A DNA stretch of 64,000 nucleotides, from the NCBI RefSeq assembly GCF_029871205.1, contig NZ_SSOJ01000139.1, positions 108,384 through 172,383 of the forward strand, given 5' to 3'. A program made the translations under genes and the position numbers. This document shows positions 35,433 through 45,883 of the stretch, in pieces. Source of the stretch: Pseudomonas sp. BN417. Its GTDB lineage: Bacteria; Pseudomonadota; Gammaproteobacteria; Pseudomonadales; Pseudomonadaceae. The first letter of the stretch is position 1, and every line of letters starts with the position of its first letter. Under the pieces are notes generated by a model. That model was not told the origin of the DNA and did no database searches. It worked only from the letters and a program-made list of their open reading frames with translations.

Positions 35433-35591
35433 GTCTATCTCCTTCATCAGGTCGGGATTTTTGCGCCAGGCGCGGGGCCGTTCACGGGCGGCCGAATGTG
35501 CGGCTTCGAGTTTGTACTCTTTTTGGCCGCGAGCTCCGGATCATAGCACCGGGCAGGGGGCTTAACCACGCAGCAACTGTGTGGAAATGCC

Positions 35592-35612
35592 TGCGCCAGG
35601 GGCCCTGGCGCA
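35592..35612. repeat. 21-bp perfect palindrome
   Basis: TGCGCCAGGG and CCCTGGCGCA around a single G, 23 bases after the minus-strand argO stop. No T-run, so it may be an mRNA 3' hairpin rather than a classical terminator. Confidence 0.55.
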
Positions 35613-35635
35613 TCTCCATAGTGGACCTGGGGGAG

Positions 35636-36238
35636 TCAGATTCCGTTCACCAATTGCGCCGCCATGCCGAACATCATCAGCGCTACCGCCAGGTCGAGCA
35701 GGCGCCAGGTAGCCGGTCGGGCCAGCCAGGGGGCGAGCCAGGCGGCACCCAGGGCGAGGGCGAAGAACCACACCAGCGAAGCGCTGGCCGCGCCCAGGGC
35801 ATAGGCGCCGGGCACCGTCTGCTGGGCGCCGAGGGAGCCGATCAGCAATACCGTGTCGAGGTAGACATGGGGATTGAGCAGGGTCACTGCCAGGGCCGCC
35901 AGCAGCACCGTCCGGCGCGAGCGCGGCCCGGTCTCGGCGGACTGGTCCAGGGTGCTCGGGCTCAGGGCGCGGCGCAGGGCCTGGATGCCGTACCAGAGCA
36001 GGAAGGCCACGCCGCCCCAGCGGGCGATGCCCAGCAACGTCGGGTTCTGCGCCAGCAGGGTAGCCAGGCCGAAGACCCCGGCGCTGACCAGAAGCGCGTC
36101 GCACAGCACGCAGAGCGCGGCCACCGGCAGGTGGTGTTCGCGGCGCAGGCTCTGGGCGAGGACGAAGGCGTTCTGTGCGCCGATGGCGATGATCAGGCCG
36201 GCGGCCATCAGCAGTCCGTTCAGGTAGCTCTGCCACAT
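35636..36238 (-). CDS. argO: LysE/ArgO-family basic amino-acid exporter
   Basis: A 200-residue inner-membrane exporter with about six hydrophobic segments. GLLMAAGLIIAIGAQNAFVL is the LysE/ArgO signature and LLNPHVYLDTVLLIGSLGAQ matches ArgO. The family exports L-arginine and related basic amino acids. The ATG at 36238 has GGAGTG close upstream; a GTG nine bases earlier overlaps the end of the ACT-domain gene. The divergent LysR-type gene two positions away matches ArgP, the known activator of argO, so arginine- or lysine-responsive control is expected. Confidence 0.88.
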   Translation of the reverse strand: MWQSYLNGLLMAAGLIIAIGAQNAFVLAQSLRREHHLPVAALCVLCDALLVSAGVFGLATLLAQNPTLLGIARWGGVAFLLWYGIQALRRALSPSTLDQSAETGPRSRRTVLLAALAVTLLNPHVYLDTVLLIGSLGAQQTVPGAYALGAASASLVWFFALALGAAWLAPWLARPATWRLLDLAVALMMFGMAAQLVNGI

Positions 36239-36243
36239 GGCCT

Positions 36244-36651
36244 TCACTCCGTCTGGGCGTTGGCCGCGAGGGCACGCAGGGTGGACAGGGCACGCTCGGC
36301 ATCCTTGCTGGCGACGAACAGGTGGTCGTGGAAATAGCCGGCGACCACATTGCAGCTGAGGCCCGCCTGCGCCAGGGCGCCGGCGAAGGTGGCGGTAAGG
36401 CCCACGGCGCTGAGGGATGAATGCACCTCCAGGGTGATCCAGGCGGCGCTGTAGTCGTAGGAAAGACCGAGGCGATCGGCCTCGCCGCGTTCCAGTATCA
36501 CCGTCAGCCCCTCGCGCTCACGGAAGCTGCCCAGCGGCGTGCTGCCGTCGAGCCGGGCTGCATCGTCCAGGGTGCAGAACACGTACTCGCCGGGATTGAG
36601 CTGCGGCGACATGTTGCGGATCAGGGTGGAAAGGGTGGTTTCGCCGGCCAT
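36244..36651 (-). CDS. ACT-domain-containing small protein
   Basis: A 135-residue protein with tandem ACT-like halves: PGEYVFCTLDDAARL and REREGLTVILERGEADRLG, then AAWITLEVHSSLSAVGLTAT and LAQAGLSCNVVAGYFHDHLF. ACT domains bind small ligands, commonly amino acids. The start ATG 36651 follows GAAGGAAGCACC. It lies between argP and argO and is probably co-transcribed with argO, so it may sense a basic amino acid; that is inference. It corresponds by position to PAO1 PA4364. Confidence 0.82.
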   Translation of the reverse strand: MAGETTLSTLIRNMSPQLNPGEYVFCTLDDAARLDGSTPLGSFREREGLTVILERGEADRLGLSYDYSAAWITLEVHSSLSAVGLTATFAGALAQAGLSCNVVAGYFHDHLFVASKDAERALSTLRALAANAQTE

Positions 36652-36751
36652 GGTGCTTCCTTCGGGACGATCGGGTGGGATGTGGCGAGTCTGGGGCGCG
36701 ACGTTGTATAAGGAAAACGAATCATGCTGATCTCTCATTAGGAAAACTGAT

Positions 36752-37648
36752 TTGTTCGACTACAAGTTGCTGTCCGCCCTGGCGGCGGTGGTGGAGCAGG
36801 GTGGTTTCGAGCGTGCGGCGCAGGTTCTCGGCCTATCGCAGTCGGCGGTGTCACAGCGCATCAAGCTGCTGGAAGCGCGGGTCGGCCAGCCGGTGCTGGT
36901 GCGCGCCACGCCGCCGGCGCCCACCGAGGTCGGCACCCGCCTGCTCAACCATGTACAGCAGGTGCGCCTGCTGGAGCGGGACCTGCAGCGCCAGGTACCG
37001 GCCCTGGAAGAGGGCGGCATGCCGGAGCGCCTGCGCATCGCGCTCAACGCCGACAGCCTGGCCACCTGGTGGGCCGCCGCTGTGGGGGATTTCTGCGCCG
37101 AGCAGCAGGTGCAGATGGAGTTGGTGGTGGAGGACCAGGAAGTGGGCCTCAAGCGCATGCGGGCTGGCGAAGTGGCGGCCTGCGTCTGCGGCGCCGAGCG
37201 CCCGGTGGCCGGCGCCCGCAGCCTGCCCCTGGGCGCCATGCGCTACCGCGCCCTGGCCAGCCCGGCTTTTATCGAGCGGTACTTTCCGCGGGGAGTGACG
37301 GCAGCGGCCCTGGCCCGTTCGCCGGCGATCGTCTTCGGCCCGGATGACCTCTTGCAGCATCGTTACCTGGCGGAGTTGGGTGTGGAGGGTGGCTTCATCC
37401 ATCACCTCTGCCCCTCGTCGGAAGGCTTCGTGCGCCTGACCGAAGGCGGCCTGGGCTGGGGCCTGGTGCCCGAGCAGCAGGTCGGTGCCCAGTTGGCGCG
37501 GGGTGAACTCCAGGAGCTGATCCCCGACCATCCCATCGATGTGCCGCTCTACTGGCACCACTGGCGTCACGGGGGTGAACTGCTGGGCCTGCTCACCGAC
37601 CAGCTGGCTCGGGCCGCCGGCCGCTGGCTGGTGCCGTTGCCGCGCTGA
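36752..37648 (+). CDS. argP: LysR-family regulator ArgP (IciA)
   Basis: A 298-residue LysR-type regulator. The N-terminal helix-turn-helix is ERAAQVLGLSQSAVSQRIKL, closely matching E. coli ArgP (ERAAQKL..TQSAVSQRIK). The ligand-binding domain covers about 90-295. ArgP activates argO when arginine is bound and is blocked by lysine. The start is TTG 36752, with AGGAAAA upstream; no ATG precedes the conserved DYKLLSAL. It is divergent from the ACT-argO pair, and the 100-base gap contains both promoters. Confidence 0.9.
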   Translation: MFDYKLLSALAAVVEQGGFERAAQVLGLSQSAVSQRIKLLEARVGQPVLVRATPPAPTEVGTRLLNHVQQVRLLERDLQRQVPALEEGGMPERLRIALNADSLATWWAAAVGDFCAEQQVQMELVVEDQEVGLKRMRAGEVAACVCGAERPVAGARSLPLGAMRYRALASPAFIERYFPRGVTAAALARSPAIVFGPDDLLQHRYLAELGVEGGFIHHLCPSSEGFVRLTEGGLGWGLVPEQQVGAQLARGELQELIPDHPIDVPLYWHHWRHGGELLGLLTDQLARAAGRWLVPLPR

Positions 37649-37680
37649 AACGGGCCTGGACCGGGGGGCGCCGGCGCACC

Positions 37681-38742
37681 CTACTGGCTGATGCGAATCG
37701 ACCCCGAGCCGGGCAACTGCTCCACGCAACGCTCGCCCAGCAGACGCGACGGCGTGAAGTAGCCACCTTCACCCTGGTAGTCGAGCAGATGGCGCACCGT
37801 GAGCAGCACGCCGTGCACGGTCACCTGATAGCCATTGGCGGTCTCCAGGTGCGCGGTGCGCCGATCGCCGGCGGCGTTGCGCGCCTCGCCCCAGACCCAG
37901 GTGGGTCGGCGGGCGCGCATCGTCTCGTCAGGCCCGCTGAGGTGCCTGGCGGCCAGTCCCTTCAGCTGGTCCTGCGCCCAGGTGGCGGCCAGCAGAGCGC
38001 GCAGCGGATCGGCCAGGCGCATGCCCAATGCCAGGAGCGCGGGGGCTGGCAGGTAGACCTCGATATTGGGTATGCCGGTGGAATAGTAGGCGGTGGCCAC
38101 ATCCCCCCAGGGGATGGTCATGGCGGATTTCAGGCCGCGGCCGAAGTCGATCTCGCGGCGCCTGTGGCCCAGGGGCACCGGGCGCAGGCGGCCGTTCTCA
38201 CGCACCTGTCCGCCCATGGCCAGGGCTTCGATGCTGGTCTTGGCGGTGCCCGGCGAGAGCCCGCTGTCGGAGTCGAACCCCAGCGCCAGGTGGGTGGCGT
38301 CGGGCAGGGCCGCCTTGAGGCAGGCGGCCACGCAATCGGTCGGGATGACGTCGAAACCCGCGCCGGGGCAGATCACGATGCCGGCACGTCGGGCTGCCGC
38401 GTCCTGGGCATGGGCGAGGGCGAACACCGTGATCTCGCCGGTGATGTCCAGGTAGTGGGTGCCGCTCGCGAGGCAAGCCTGGATCATCGGCGTGCTGGTG
38501 GCGGAGAAGGGGCCGGCGCAGTGGGCGACCACATCGATGCCGTCGAGGCGTTCGGCGGCGTGCGTGGGGTCGTGCAGGTCGAAGATCCGCGTCGGCAGGC
38601 CGAGGCGGCTGCCCAGGGCTTCGACCTTGGCCGGGTCGCGCCCGGCGAGGACCGGCAGCATTCCTTGCCGCAGGGCTTCCTCGGCCACCAGCTGTCCGGT
38701 GTAGCCATAGGCACCATAGATCATCCAGGTGTTCTTGCTCAC
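37681..38742 (-). CDS. Saccharopine dehydrogenase-like NAD(P)-binding oxidoreductase
   Basis: A 353-residue protein with an N-terminal Rossmann motif (YGAYGYTGQLVAEEAL), the saccharopine-dehydrogenase/enoyl-reductase-like pattern. VAHCAGPFSATSTPMIQACL and GTHYLDITGEITVFALAHAQ are typical of this group. GAGFDVIPTDCVAACLKAAL follows. The start is taken as GTG 38742 with GAAGGA seven bases upstream. Family members in bacteria rarely act on saccharopine and the substrate is unknown. It is divergent from the epimerase-like gene at 38919, the same pair as PAO1 PA4361 and its neighbour, as I recall. Confidence 0.8.
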   Translation of the reverse strand: MSKNTWMIYGAYGYTGQLVAEEALRQGMLPVLAGRDPAKVEALGSRLGLPTRIFDLHDPTHAAERLDGIDVVAHCAGPFSATSTPMIQACLASGTHYLDITGEITVFALAHAQDAAARRAGIVICPGAGFDVIPTDCVAACLKAALPDATHLALGFDSDSGLSPGTAKTSIEALAMGGQVRENGRLRPVPLGHRRREIDFGRGLKSAMTIPWGDVATAYYSTGIPNIEVYLPAPALLALGMRLADPLRALLAATWAQDQLKGLAARHLSGPDETMRARRPTWVWGEARNAAGDRRTAHLETANGYQVTVHGVLLTVRHLLDYQGEGGYFTPSRLLGERCVEQLPGSGSIRISQ

Positions 38743-38918
38743 TGCGTCTTCCTTCGGATGTGCATGAGCTGACAAAGGTAGCCCATGCTCTCCGGCCGGG
38801 CGGGAACGATGGTGGGGGATAGCGTTCAGAGTCGTTCTAATGGCTCGCGATGCCACCCCGGGAAGGCAGAGGTGCTGCTAGAGTCGCGGGCATCACGAGG
38901 CGTACCGAGGGGCTATTG

Positions 38919-39908
38919 ATGAAGATTCTGGTGACGGGGGCGAGTGGGTTCATCGGTGGGCGTTTCGCCCGCTTCGCCCTGGAGCAGGGGCTGGCCGTGC
39001 GCGTCAACGGCCGCCGTCCCGAGGGGGTGGAGCATCTGGTGAAGCGTGGCGCCGAGTTCGTCCAGGGCGACCTGTCCGATCCCGAGCTGACGCAGCGCCT
39101 CTGCCAGGATGTCGATGCCGTGGTGCATTGCGCCGGGGCCGTGGGCGTGTGGGGCAAGTACGAGCACTTCCACCAGGCCAACGTGCAGGTCACCGAGAAT
39201 GTGGTCGAAGCCTGCCTGAAACAGCGGGTGCGGCGCCTGCTGCACTTGTCGTCGCCTTCCATCTATTTCGACGGCGATTCCCATGTCGGCCTGACTGAGG
39301 AACAGGTGCCCAAGCGCTTTTCCGATCACTACGGCGCGACCAAGTACCTGGCCGAGCAGAAGGTCTTCGCGGCGGCGGAGTTCGGCCTCGAAGTCATGGC
39401 CTTTCGCCCGCGCTTCGTCACCGGCGCCGGCGATACCAGCATCTTCCCGCGGCTGATCGCCATGCAGCGCAAGGGCCGCCTGAAGATCATCGGCAACGGC
39501 CTGAACAAGGTCGACTTCACCAGCGTGCAGAACCTCAACGCCGCCCTGTTCAGCGGGCTGCTGGCCGCCGGCCCGGCGCTGGGGCAGGTCTACAACATCA
39601 GCAATGGCCAGCCGGTGCCGATCTGGGACGTGATCAACTACGTGTTTCGCAAGCTCGGCGAGCCTTCGGTGACGCGCCACGTCCCCTATGGGCTGGCCTA
39701 TACCGCCGCGTTGCTGAACGAATCGGCCTGCAAACTGCTGCCCGGACGGCCGGAGCCTTCGCTCTACCGCCTGGCCGTGGCGGTGATGGCCAAGGACTTC
39801 TCCCTGGATATCAGCCGCGCGCGACAGTACCTGGACTACGACCCGCAGGTGAGCGTCTGGACGGCGCTGGATGAATTCTGCGCCTGGTGGGGGGCGCAGC
39901 AGCCCTAA
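38919..39908 (+). CDS. NAD-dependent epimerase / 3-beta-hydroxysteroid dehydrogenase-like protein
   Basis: A 329-residue extended SDR. The dinucleotide motif TGASGFIGG lies at residues 6-14; the catalytic YGATK occurs at about residue 140, and RPRFVTGAGDTSIFPRLI follows the active site. It starts at the ATG after GAGGGGCTATTG. Relatives act on sugar nucleotides, sterols or dihydroflavonols; the substrate is not evident. The stop overlaps the end of the convergent 92-residue gene by four bases. Confidence 0.82.
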   Translation: MKILVTGASGFIGGRFARFALEQGLAVRVNGRRPEGVEHLVKRGAEFVQGDLSDPELTQRLCQDVDAVVHCAGAVGVWGKYEHFHQANVQVTENVVEACLKQRVRRLLHLSSPSIYFDGDSHVGLTEEQVPKRFSDHYGATKYLAEQKVFAAAEFGLEVMAFRPRFVTGAGDTSIFPRLIAMQRKGRLKIIGNGLNKVDFTSVQNLNAALFSGLLAAGPALGQVYNISNGQPVPIWDVINYVFRKLGEPSVTRHVPYGLAYTAALLNESACKLLPGRPEPSLYRLAVAVMAKDFSLDISRARQYLDYDPQVSVWTALDEFCAWWGAQQP

Positions 39909-40183
39909 CCGCGAAGGGGCCCCGCGTATTGGGTGTACTTGCGCACCAGCTCCTCCTCGCTGAGCACCGGCGGTTGCAGGCGCACGCCGGTCAGGGCGCT
40001 GAGGTGCTCGCCCAGCTCGCGGGTCGCATCGCGCTGCGACTCGGCGCAGGCGTTGAGCATGGACAGGATGGCGTCTGGCTGGCTGAGGCGGATATCCACA
40101 GCCTGTTCGTCACGTAGCTGGCGCCGCAGGGTCTGCATGCAGTCCAGCACAGCCTTGGTCAGTTCCACTCCTTCTTCCCCCAT
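39905..40183 (-). CDS. Conserved hypothetical protein, 92 residues
   Basis: A small soluble, mainly helical protein (ELTKAVLDCMQTLRRQLRDE, LSQPDAILSMLNACAESQRD, TRELGEHLSALTGVRL). ATG 40183 is the first methionine that gives a gene-like composition, but the ribosome binding site is poor (GAGGCG 12 bases upstream). It is divergent from the coiled-coil protein gene, with 290 bases between starts and no site recognised in them. No family is recognised. Confidence 0.6.
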   Translation of the reverse strand: MGEEGVELTKAVLDCMQTLRRQLRDEQAVDIRLSQPDAILSMLNACAESQRDATRELGEHLSALTGVRLQPPVLSEEELVRKYTQYAGPLRG

Positions 40184-40473
40184 GGTCGCAGAGCGCCTCG
40201 ATTCCTTCTTCCTGAAGGGCCCGGGGCCTGTCGGAGCCATTCGCTCCGCCTTGCGTCTTCCTGGCATGGCCCCGTGCCGGGGCTGGCATCTGGCTAGCAA
40301 GCCCCGTACCAAGCCCGGAGGCCCGGAACTGCTGGGCTCCGGCGTGGTCAATCGTGGCACGCTGCTCCCGTGCGGTGCAGTCCGCACCGCCTTGGCGCGA
40401 CGCTGAAGACCACGGTGCGAACCGGTATACTGCTGGCCATCAGCGGTTCTGTTTTCTCTCCAAAGGTTCCCCA

Positions 40474-41328
40474 ATGCGCAACGATGCTCTCGACGAAGTG
40501 GATGACGTTCCCAGCTTGACCACCGATTCCCGCGATCGCGACGAGTTCGGCCATCACCCGGCTCCCGAGCCCGTGTTGCGGCACAACGGCAACGGCCATG
40601 CCACGGTCGCCCCCAAAGTCCGCAGTGTCAGCACCGGTCCGCTCTGGGCCCTGGTGGTGGCGCTGCTGGTCGCCCTTTGTGGCCTGGGCTGGTGGAGCTT
40701 CCAGCAGATCAGCCTGATGGAGCAGCAACTGGTGGCGACCCAGGAAAGCTTCGCCCGAATCAGCGAAGAGGCCGCCGGCCGCATCCAGGATATCAGCGGC
40801 AAGGTAGTGGCCACCGAATCCAGCGTTACCAGCGGCAGCGAGTCCATGAAGCTGCAGATCAAGCAGCTGCAGGCCAGGGTGGCCGAGCTGGGCAAACAAC
40901 AGCAGAACGCCAGCGCGCAACTGGGTAGCCAGGGCAAGCGCGTCGAGCAGTTGGCCACCGACCTCAAGGCGCAGCAGGGCGCTGCCAGCCAGCTGGGCGG
41001 CAAGCTCGACGGACTGGGCGGCAAGATCGATGGCCTGGCCAACGAACAGGCCAGGCTGAAGGCCGCGCAGGGCGATATGGCCCAGCTCGATGGCCGCCTG
41101 AAGGGCCTGGGCAGCGATATCGAGGCGTTGAAGAAGCAGGGCAACCCGAACCAGGCGATCCGGAGCCTGGAGCAGGACCTGCTGGTGCTGCGCAGCGAAC
41201 TGGACAATCGCCCGGCGGCCAGTAGCAATACCGCCGAGTTCGATGCCTTCCGCGCCCAGATGACCCGCAATATCAGCACCCTGCAGAGCCAGGTGCAGAA
41301 CCTCCAGCAGCAGATCGACATGCGCTGA
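40474..41328 (+). CDS. Single-pass membrane protein with long coiled coil
   Basis: A 284-residue protein. A polar cytoplasmic N-terminus of about 55 residues is followed by one membrane helix (LWALVVALLVALCGLGWWSF) and a long coiled-coil region from about 75 to 284, rich in Gln, Leu, Ala and Lys (KQLQARVAELGKQQQNASAQ, LGGKLDGLGGKIDGLANEQA). ATG 40474 follows AAAGGTTCCCCA. A terminator follows 20 bases after the stop. This is a type II topology typical of envelope or division-associated scaffolds, but no specific family is assigned. Confidence 0.8.
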   Translation: MRNDALDEVDDVPSLTTDSRDRDEFGHHPAPEPVLRHNGNGHATVAPKVRSVSTGPLWALVVALLVALCGLGWWSFQQISLMEQQLVATQESFARISEEAAGRIQDISGKVVATESSVTSGSESMKLQIKQLQARVAELGKQQQNASAQLGSQGKRVEQLATDLKAQQGAASQLGGKLDGLGGKIDGLANEQARLKAAQGDMAQLDGRLKGLGSDIEALKKQGNPNQAIRSLEQDLLVLRSELDNRPAASSNTAEFDAFRAQMTRNISTLQSQVQNLQQQIDMR

Positions 41329-41348
41329 CGCTGCGAGGCAGGACGAGA

Positions 41349-41382
41349 AGCCCCCGCGCCGTGATGGCCCGGGGGCTTTTTC
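41349..41382 (+). terminator. Rho-independent terminator
   Basis: AGCCCCCGCGCC-GTGAT-GGCCCGGGGGCT stem followed by TTTTC, after the coiled-coil protein gene. Confidence 0.88.
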
Positions 41383-41461
41383 GTTATGGGCCAGCCCGCC
41401 TTACACCCAGGCGCCATTCCCGTATATGCGGACGTCCGGCCCTTGCAGGCTTGTACTGTAA

Positions 41462-41476
41462 AGTCCAAGATGGACT
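41462..41476 (+). promoter_or_regulatory. Putative operator of the dauBAR operon
   Basis: AGTCCA-AGA-TGGACT is a perfect palindrome with 6-bp arms, 33 bases upstream of the dauB start. It is a candidate DauR binding site; I have no experimental sequence to compare. Confidence 0.5.
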
Positions 41477-41509
41477 GATTGTTTATTTCCAGTCCCTGGG
41501 AGCGTCTCC

Positions 41510-43599
<2,090 letters not shown>

Positions 43600-43679
43600 C
43601 GAAGCTGGCGCATTGCGCCACACTCGCTGCGCCGGGCTCCGTGCCCGGCGTCGATCCTTCCGCTCCAGGAGCCGCTCCC

Positions 43680-44312
43680 ATGACGCCCCGCCCAGACCCC
43701 GCCCTGGACAATTACCGGGCCATCGCCGATGCCATCGCCAACCTGTTCTTCCCCCATGCCGAGGTGGTGTTGCATGACCTGCGCACGCAGAAGATCGACT
43801 ACATCGCCAACAACATCTCCAAGCGCTGCATCGGCGACGACGCGGCCCTGGAAGACCTGCTCGGCGAAGAGGTGGGCGAGCGGAACATCGGCCCCTACGA
43901 GAAGCTCAACTGGGACGGCCAGAAGATCCGCTCGATGAGCACCGTGCTGCGCGACGCCCAGGGCGCCCCTCTCGCCATGCTCTGCGTCAACCTGAATATC
44001 TCCATGTTCGAAGCGGCCAAGGCCGCGCTGGACCTCTTCCTGTCCTCCAGCAAGCTCATCCCCCAGCCCGACTCCCTGTTCCGCGACGACTGGCAGGAGC
44101 GCATCAACACCTTCCTGCACAACTGGCTGCGCCAGCGTCAGCTCGGCCTCAACCTGCTGACCCGCGAACACAAGCGCGAACTGGTCCTGGCCCTGCACGC
44201 CGAAGGCGCCTTCAAGGGCAAGAGCGCCGCCAACTACGTGGCCAACGTCCTCAACATGGGCCGCGCCACCGTCTACAAGCACCTCAAGGAACTCAAGGAA
44301 GAGTCGGTCTGA
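43680..44312 (+). CDS. dauR: DauR: YheO-type transcriptional regulator of D-arginine catabolism
   Basis: A 210-residue regulator. The N-terminal YheO/PAS-like sensor domain is YRAIADAIANLFFPHAEVVL with ISKRCIGDDAALEDLL. The C-terminal helix-turn-helix of the DauR/DUF2087-like group is GKSAANYVANVLNMGRATVY followed by KHLKELKEE. DauR represses dauBAR, and D-arginine or 2-ketoarginine relieves this in P. aeruginosa. The ATG at 43680 follows CAGGAGCCGCTCCC. The gap after dauA contains nothing notable. Confidence 0.92.
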   Translation: MTPRPDPALDNYRAIADAIANLFFPHAEVVLHDLRTQKIDYIANNISKRCIGDDAALEDLLGEEVGERNIGPYEKLNWDGQKIRSMSTVLRDAQGAPLAMLCVNLNISMFEAAKAALDLFLSSSKLIPQPDSLFRDDWQERINTFLHNWLRQRQLGLNLLTREHKRELVLALHAEGAFKGKSAANYVANVLNMGRATVYKHLKELKEESV

Positions 44313-44333
44313 CGAGGCTCTGCACAGAACCTC

Positions 44334-44666
44334 TCAGGGGGTGTCGTCGGCCTCGGGCATCAATCGGCAACCCTGGTGCGGGCTGACCCATGCGGCGGTG
44401 TTGCTGCGGCCGAGGCCGCTGGCGGTCACGCGCTTGCGTTCGGCGTCGTCGAGCAAATCGCTGGTGGGCACGTACTGCTTCACGTAGCTCTGGCAATAGT
44501 CGGCCTCATTGCCCATTACATATCGGCAGGAGCAGTACTCCTTGGCGGTGTAGGCGCTGATGATGCCGGGGAAGGCGGTCAGGTGGGCGCGGTTCTGCCA
44601 GACGAGGCCGGCAAGCAGGATCAGGGCCAGTACCAGCAGGCTGAGAACGGGGCGGCGGGCGATCAT
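44334..44666 (-). CDS. Small membrane-anchored cysteine-containing protein, unknown
   Basis: A 110-residue protein: one N-terminal membrane helix or signal anchor (PVLSLLVLALILLAGLVWQN), then a polar domain with four cysteines (YCSCRYVMGNEADYCQ and GCRLM). The ATG at 44666 overlaps the stop of the serine hydrolase gene (ATGA), so the two are coupled. The Cys-x-Cys and later cysteines suggest disulphides in the periplasm. No family is recognised. Confidence 0.7.
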   Translation of the reverse strand: MIARRPVLSLLVLALILLAGLVWQNRAHLTAFPGIISAYTAKEYCSCRYVMGNEADYCQSYVKQYVPTSDLLDDAERKRVTASGLGRSNTAAWVSPHQGCRLMPEADDTP

Positions 44667-45775
44667 GGCTGCACCTCCGGGGCGAACGCGGCCAGGGCCA
44701 GCCTGAGGAAGTCGTTGTGGCGGTAGCCGCCGTCACGGTCATCGGCGTAGCGCACGATCACCAGCTTCTCGCTGGGCAGCACATAGAGCGCCTGGCCCCA
44801 GTGCCCAAGCGCGGCGAAGGTGTCTTCCGGCGCATCTGGCCAGGGCTTGGCGGCGCCCTGCACCTGAGCGTTCAGCCACCAGTGGCCGCCGGGTACGGCG
44901 TCGCCCGGCTTCGCCGGATCGGGCTGGTAGTCGGCGAAGGGTGTGCGGTTGAAGGCCACCCAGTCCCTCGGCAGCAGCTGGCGATCACCCCAGCGGCCGC
45001 CGCGCTGCATCAGCAGGCCGACTCGGGCCAGGTCACGGGCGGTCAGATAGCTGTAGGAGGAGCCCACGTAGGTGCCGGCCGCATCGGCTTCCCACACCGC
45101 CGAGTGGATGCCCAGGGGCTCGAACAATGCGGTCCAGGGATAGTCCGCGTAGGCCTGCTCGCCCACCATGCCGCGGAGGGCGGCGGAGAGCACATTGGTG
45201 TCGCCGCTCGAGTAGCGGAAGCGCTTGCCGGGCACCGCGTCCAGCGGGTGCTCGGCGGCGAAGCCGGCCATGTCGCCGCGGCCGCGGGTGTAGAGCATGG
45301 CTACTACCGAGGATTTCAGCGGCGCGTACTCATAGTCCTCCTGCCAGGCCAGGCCCGAGGCCCAGTGCAGCAGATGGTCCAGCTGGACGTTGGGATGGCC
45401 GGCGAAGGCCGGGTAGTAGCGTGCCACCGGCTCGTCCAGCTTGAATCGGCCCTCGCCATAGGCGACGCCGAGGACGCTGGCGAGCAGGCTCTTGCTCACC
45501 GACCAGGTCAGGTGCGGCGTCTCGGTGCGGGTTGGGCCGGCGTAGTGTTCGTAGATGAGTTCGCCGTCGCGGATCACCACCACCGCATCGCTGCGCACGC
45601 CCTTGCGCCCGGCGTCGTCGCGCGGGGGAAAGGCATAGGCCTCGAAGGCCTGCACGGCGGCGCCGCTGGGCGTGGGGCCCTGCTGCCAGTCCGCGGCGGG
45701 CCAGGTTTCGGCCTGGGCCAGGCCGGCGCAGAAGGCAAGTGCCAGACTCAGTCGGCGCAGCAGCGGGGAGGGCAT
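44663..45775 (-). CDS. Exported serine hydrolase, beta-lactamase (class C) family
   Basis: A 370-residue protein with a cleavable signal (LSLALAFCAGLAQAE). Serine hydrolase motifs: catalytic Ser-Val-Ser-Lys in LTWSVSKSLLASVL (SxxK), and YSSGDTNVLSAALRG near the second conserved site. The substrate-binding HWGQ occurs near the end. Its closest family is the 6-aminohexanoate-dimer hydrolase / esterase group rather than resistance beta-lactamases. The natural substrate is unknown. It precedes the small cysteine protein with a 4-base overlap. Confidence 0.83.
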   Translation of the reverse strand: MPSPLLRRLSLALAFCAGLAQAETWPAADWQQGPTPSGAAVQAFEAYAFPPRDDAGRKGVRSDAVVVIRDGELIYEHYAGPTRTETPHLTWSVSKSLLASVLGVAYGEGRFKLDEPVARYYPAFAGHPNVQLDHLLHWASGLAWQEDYEYAPLKSSVVAMLYTRGRGDMAGFAAEHPLDAVPGKRFRYSSGDTNVLSAALRGMVGEQAYADYPWTALFEPLGIHSAVWEADAAGTYVGSSYSYLTARDLARVGLLMQRGGRWGDRQLLPRDWVAFNRTPFADYQPDPAKPGDAVPGGHWWLNAQVQGAAKPWPDAPEDTFAALGHWGQALYVLPSEKLVIVRYADDRDGGYRHNDFLRLALAAFAPEVQP

Positions 45776-45883
45776 CGGCGGGCCTCATCTGGTTATGAAA
45801 AGGCGCAACCTAGCACGGGCTTCATGACGGTAAAAAGCGCCGAACGCGCCGGCTAATACGGCTATTCGGCGCGCTTGGCCGGT

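Noticed and set aside
44663-45775. Antibiotic-resistance beta-lactamase
   Set aside because: The SxxK fold is present, but the sequence resembles aminohexanoate-dimer hydrolase/esterase relatives, and context gives no resistance link.
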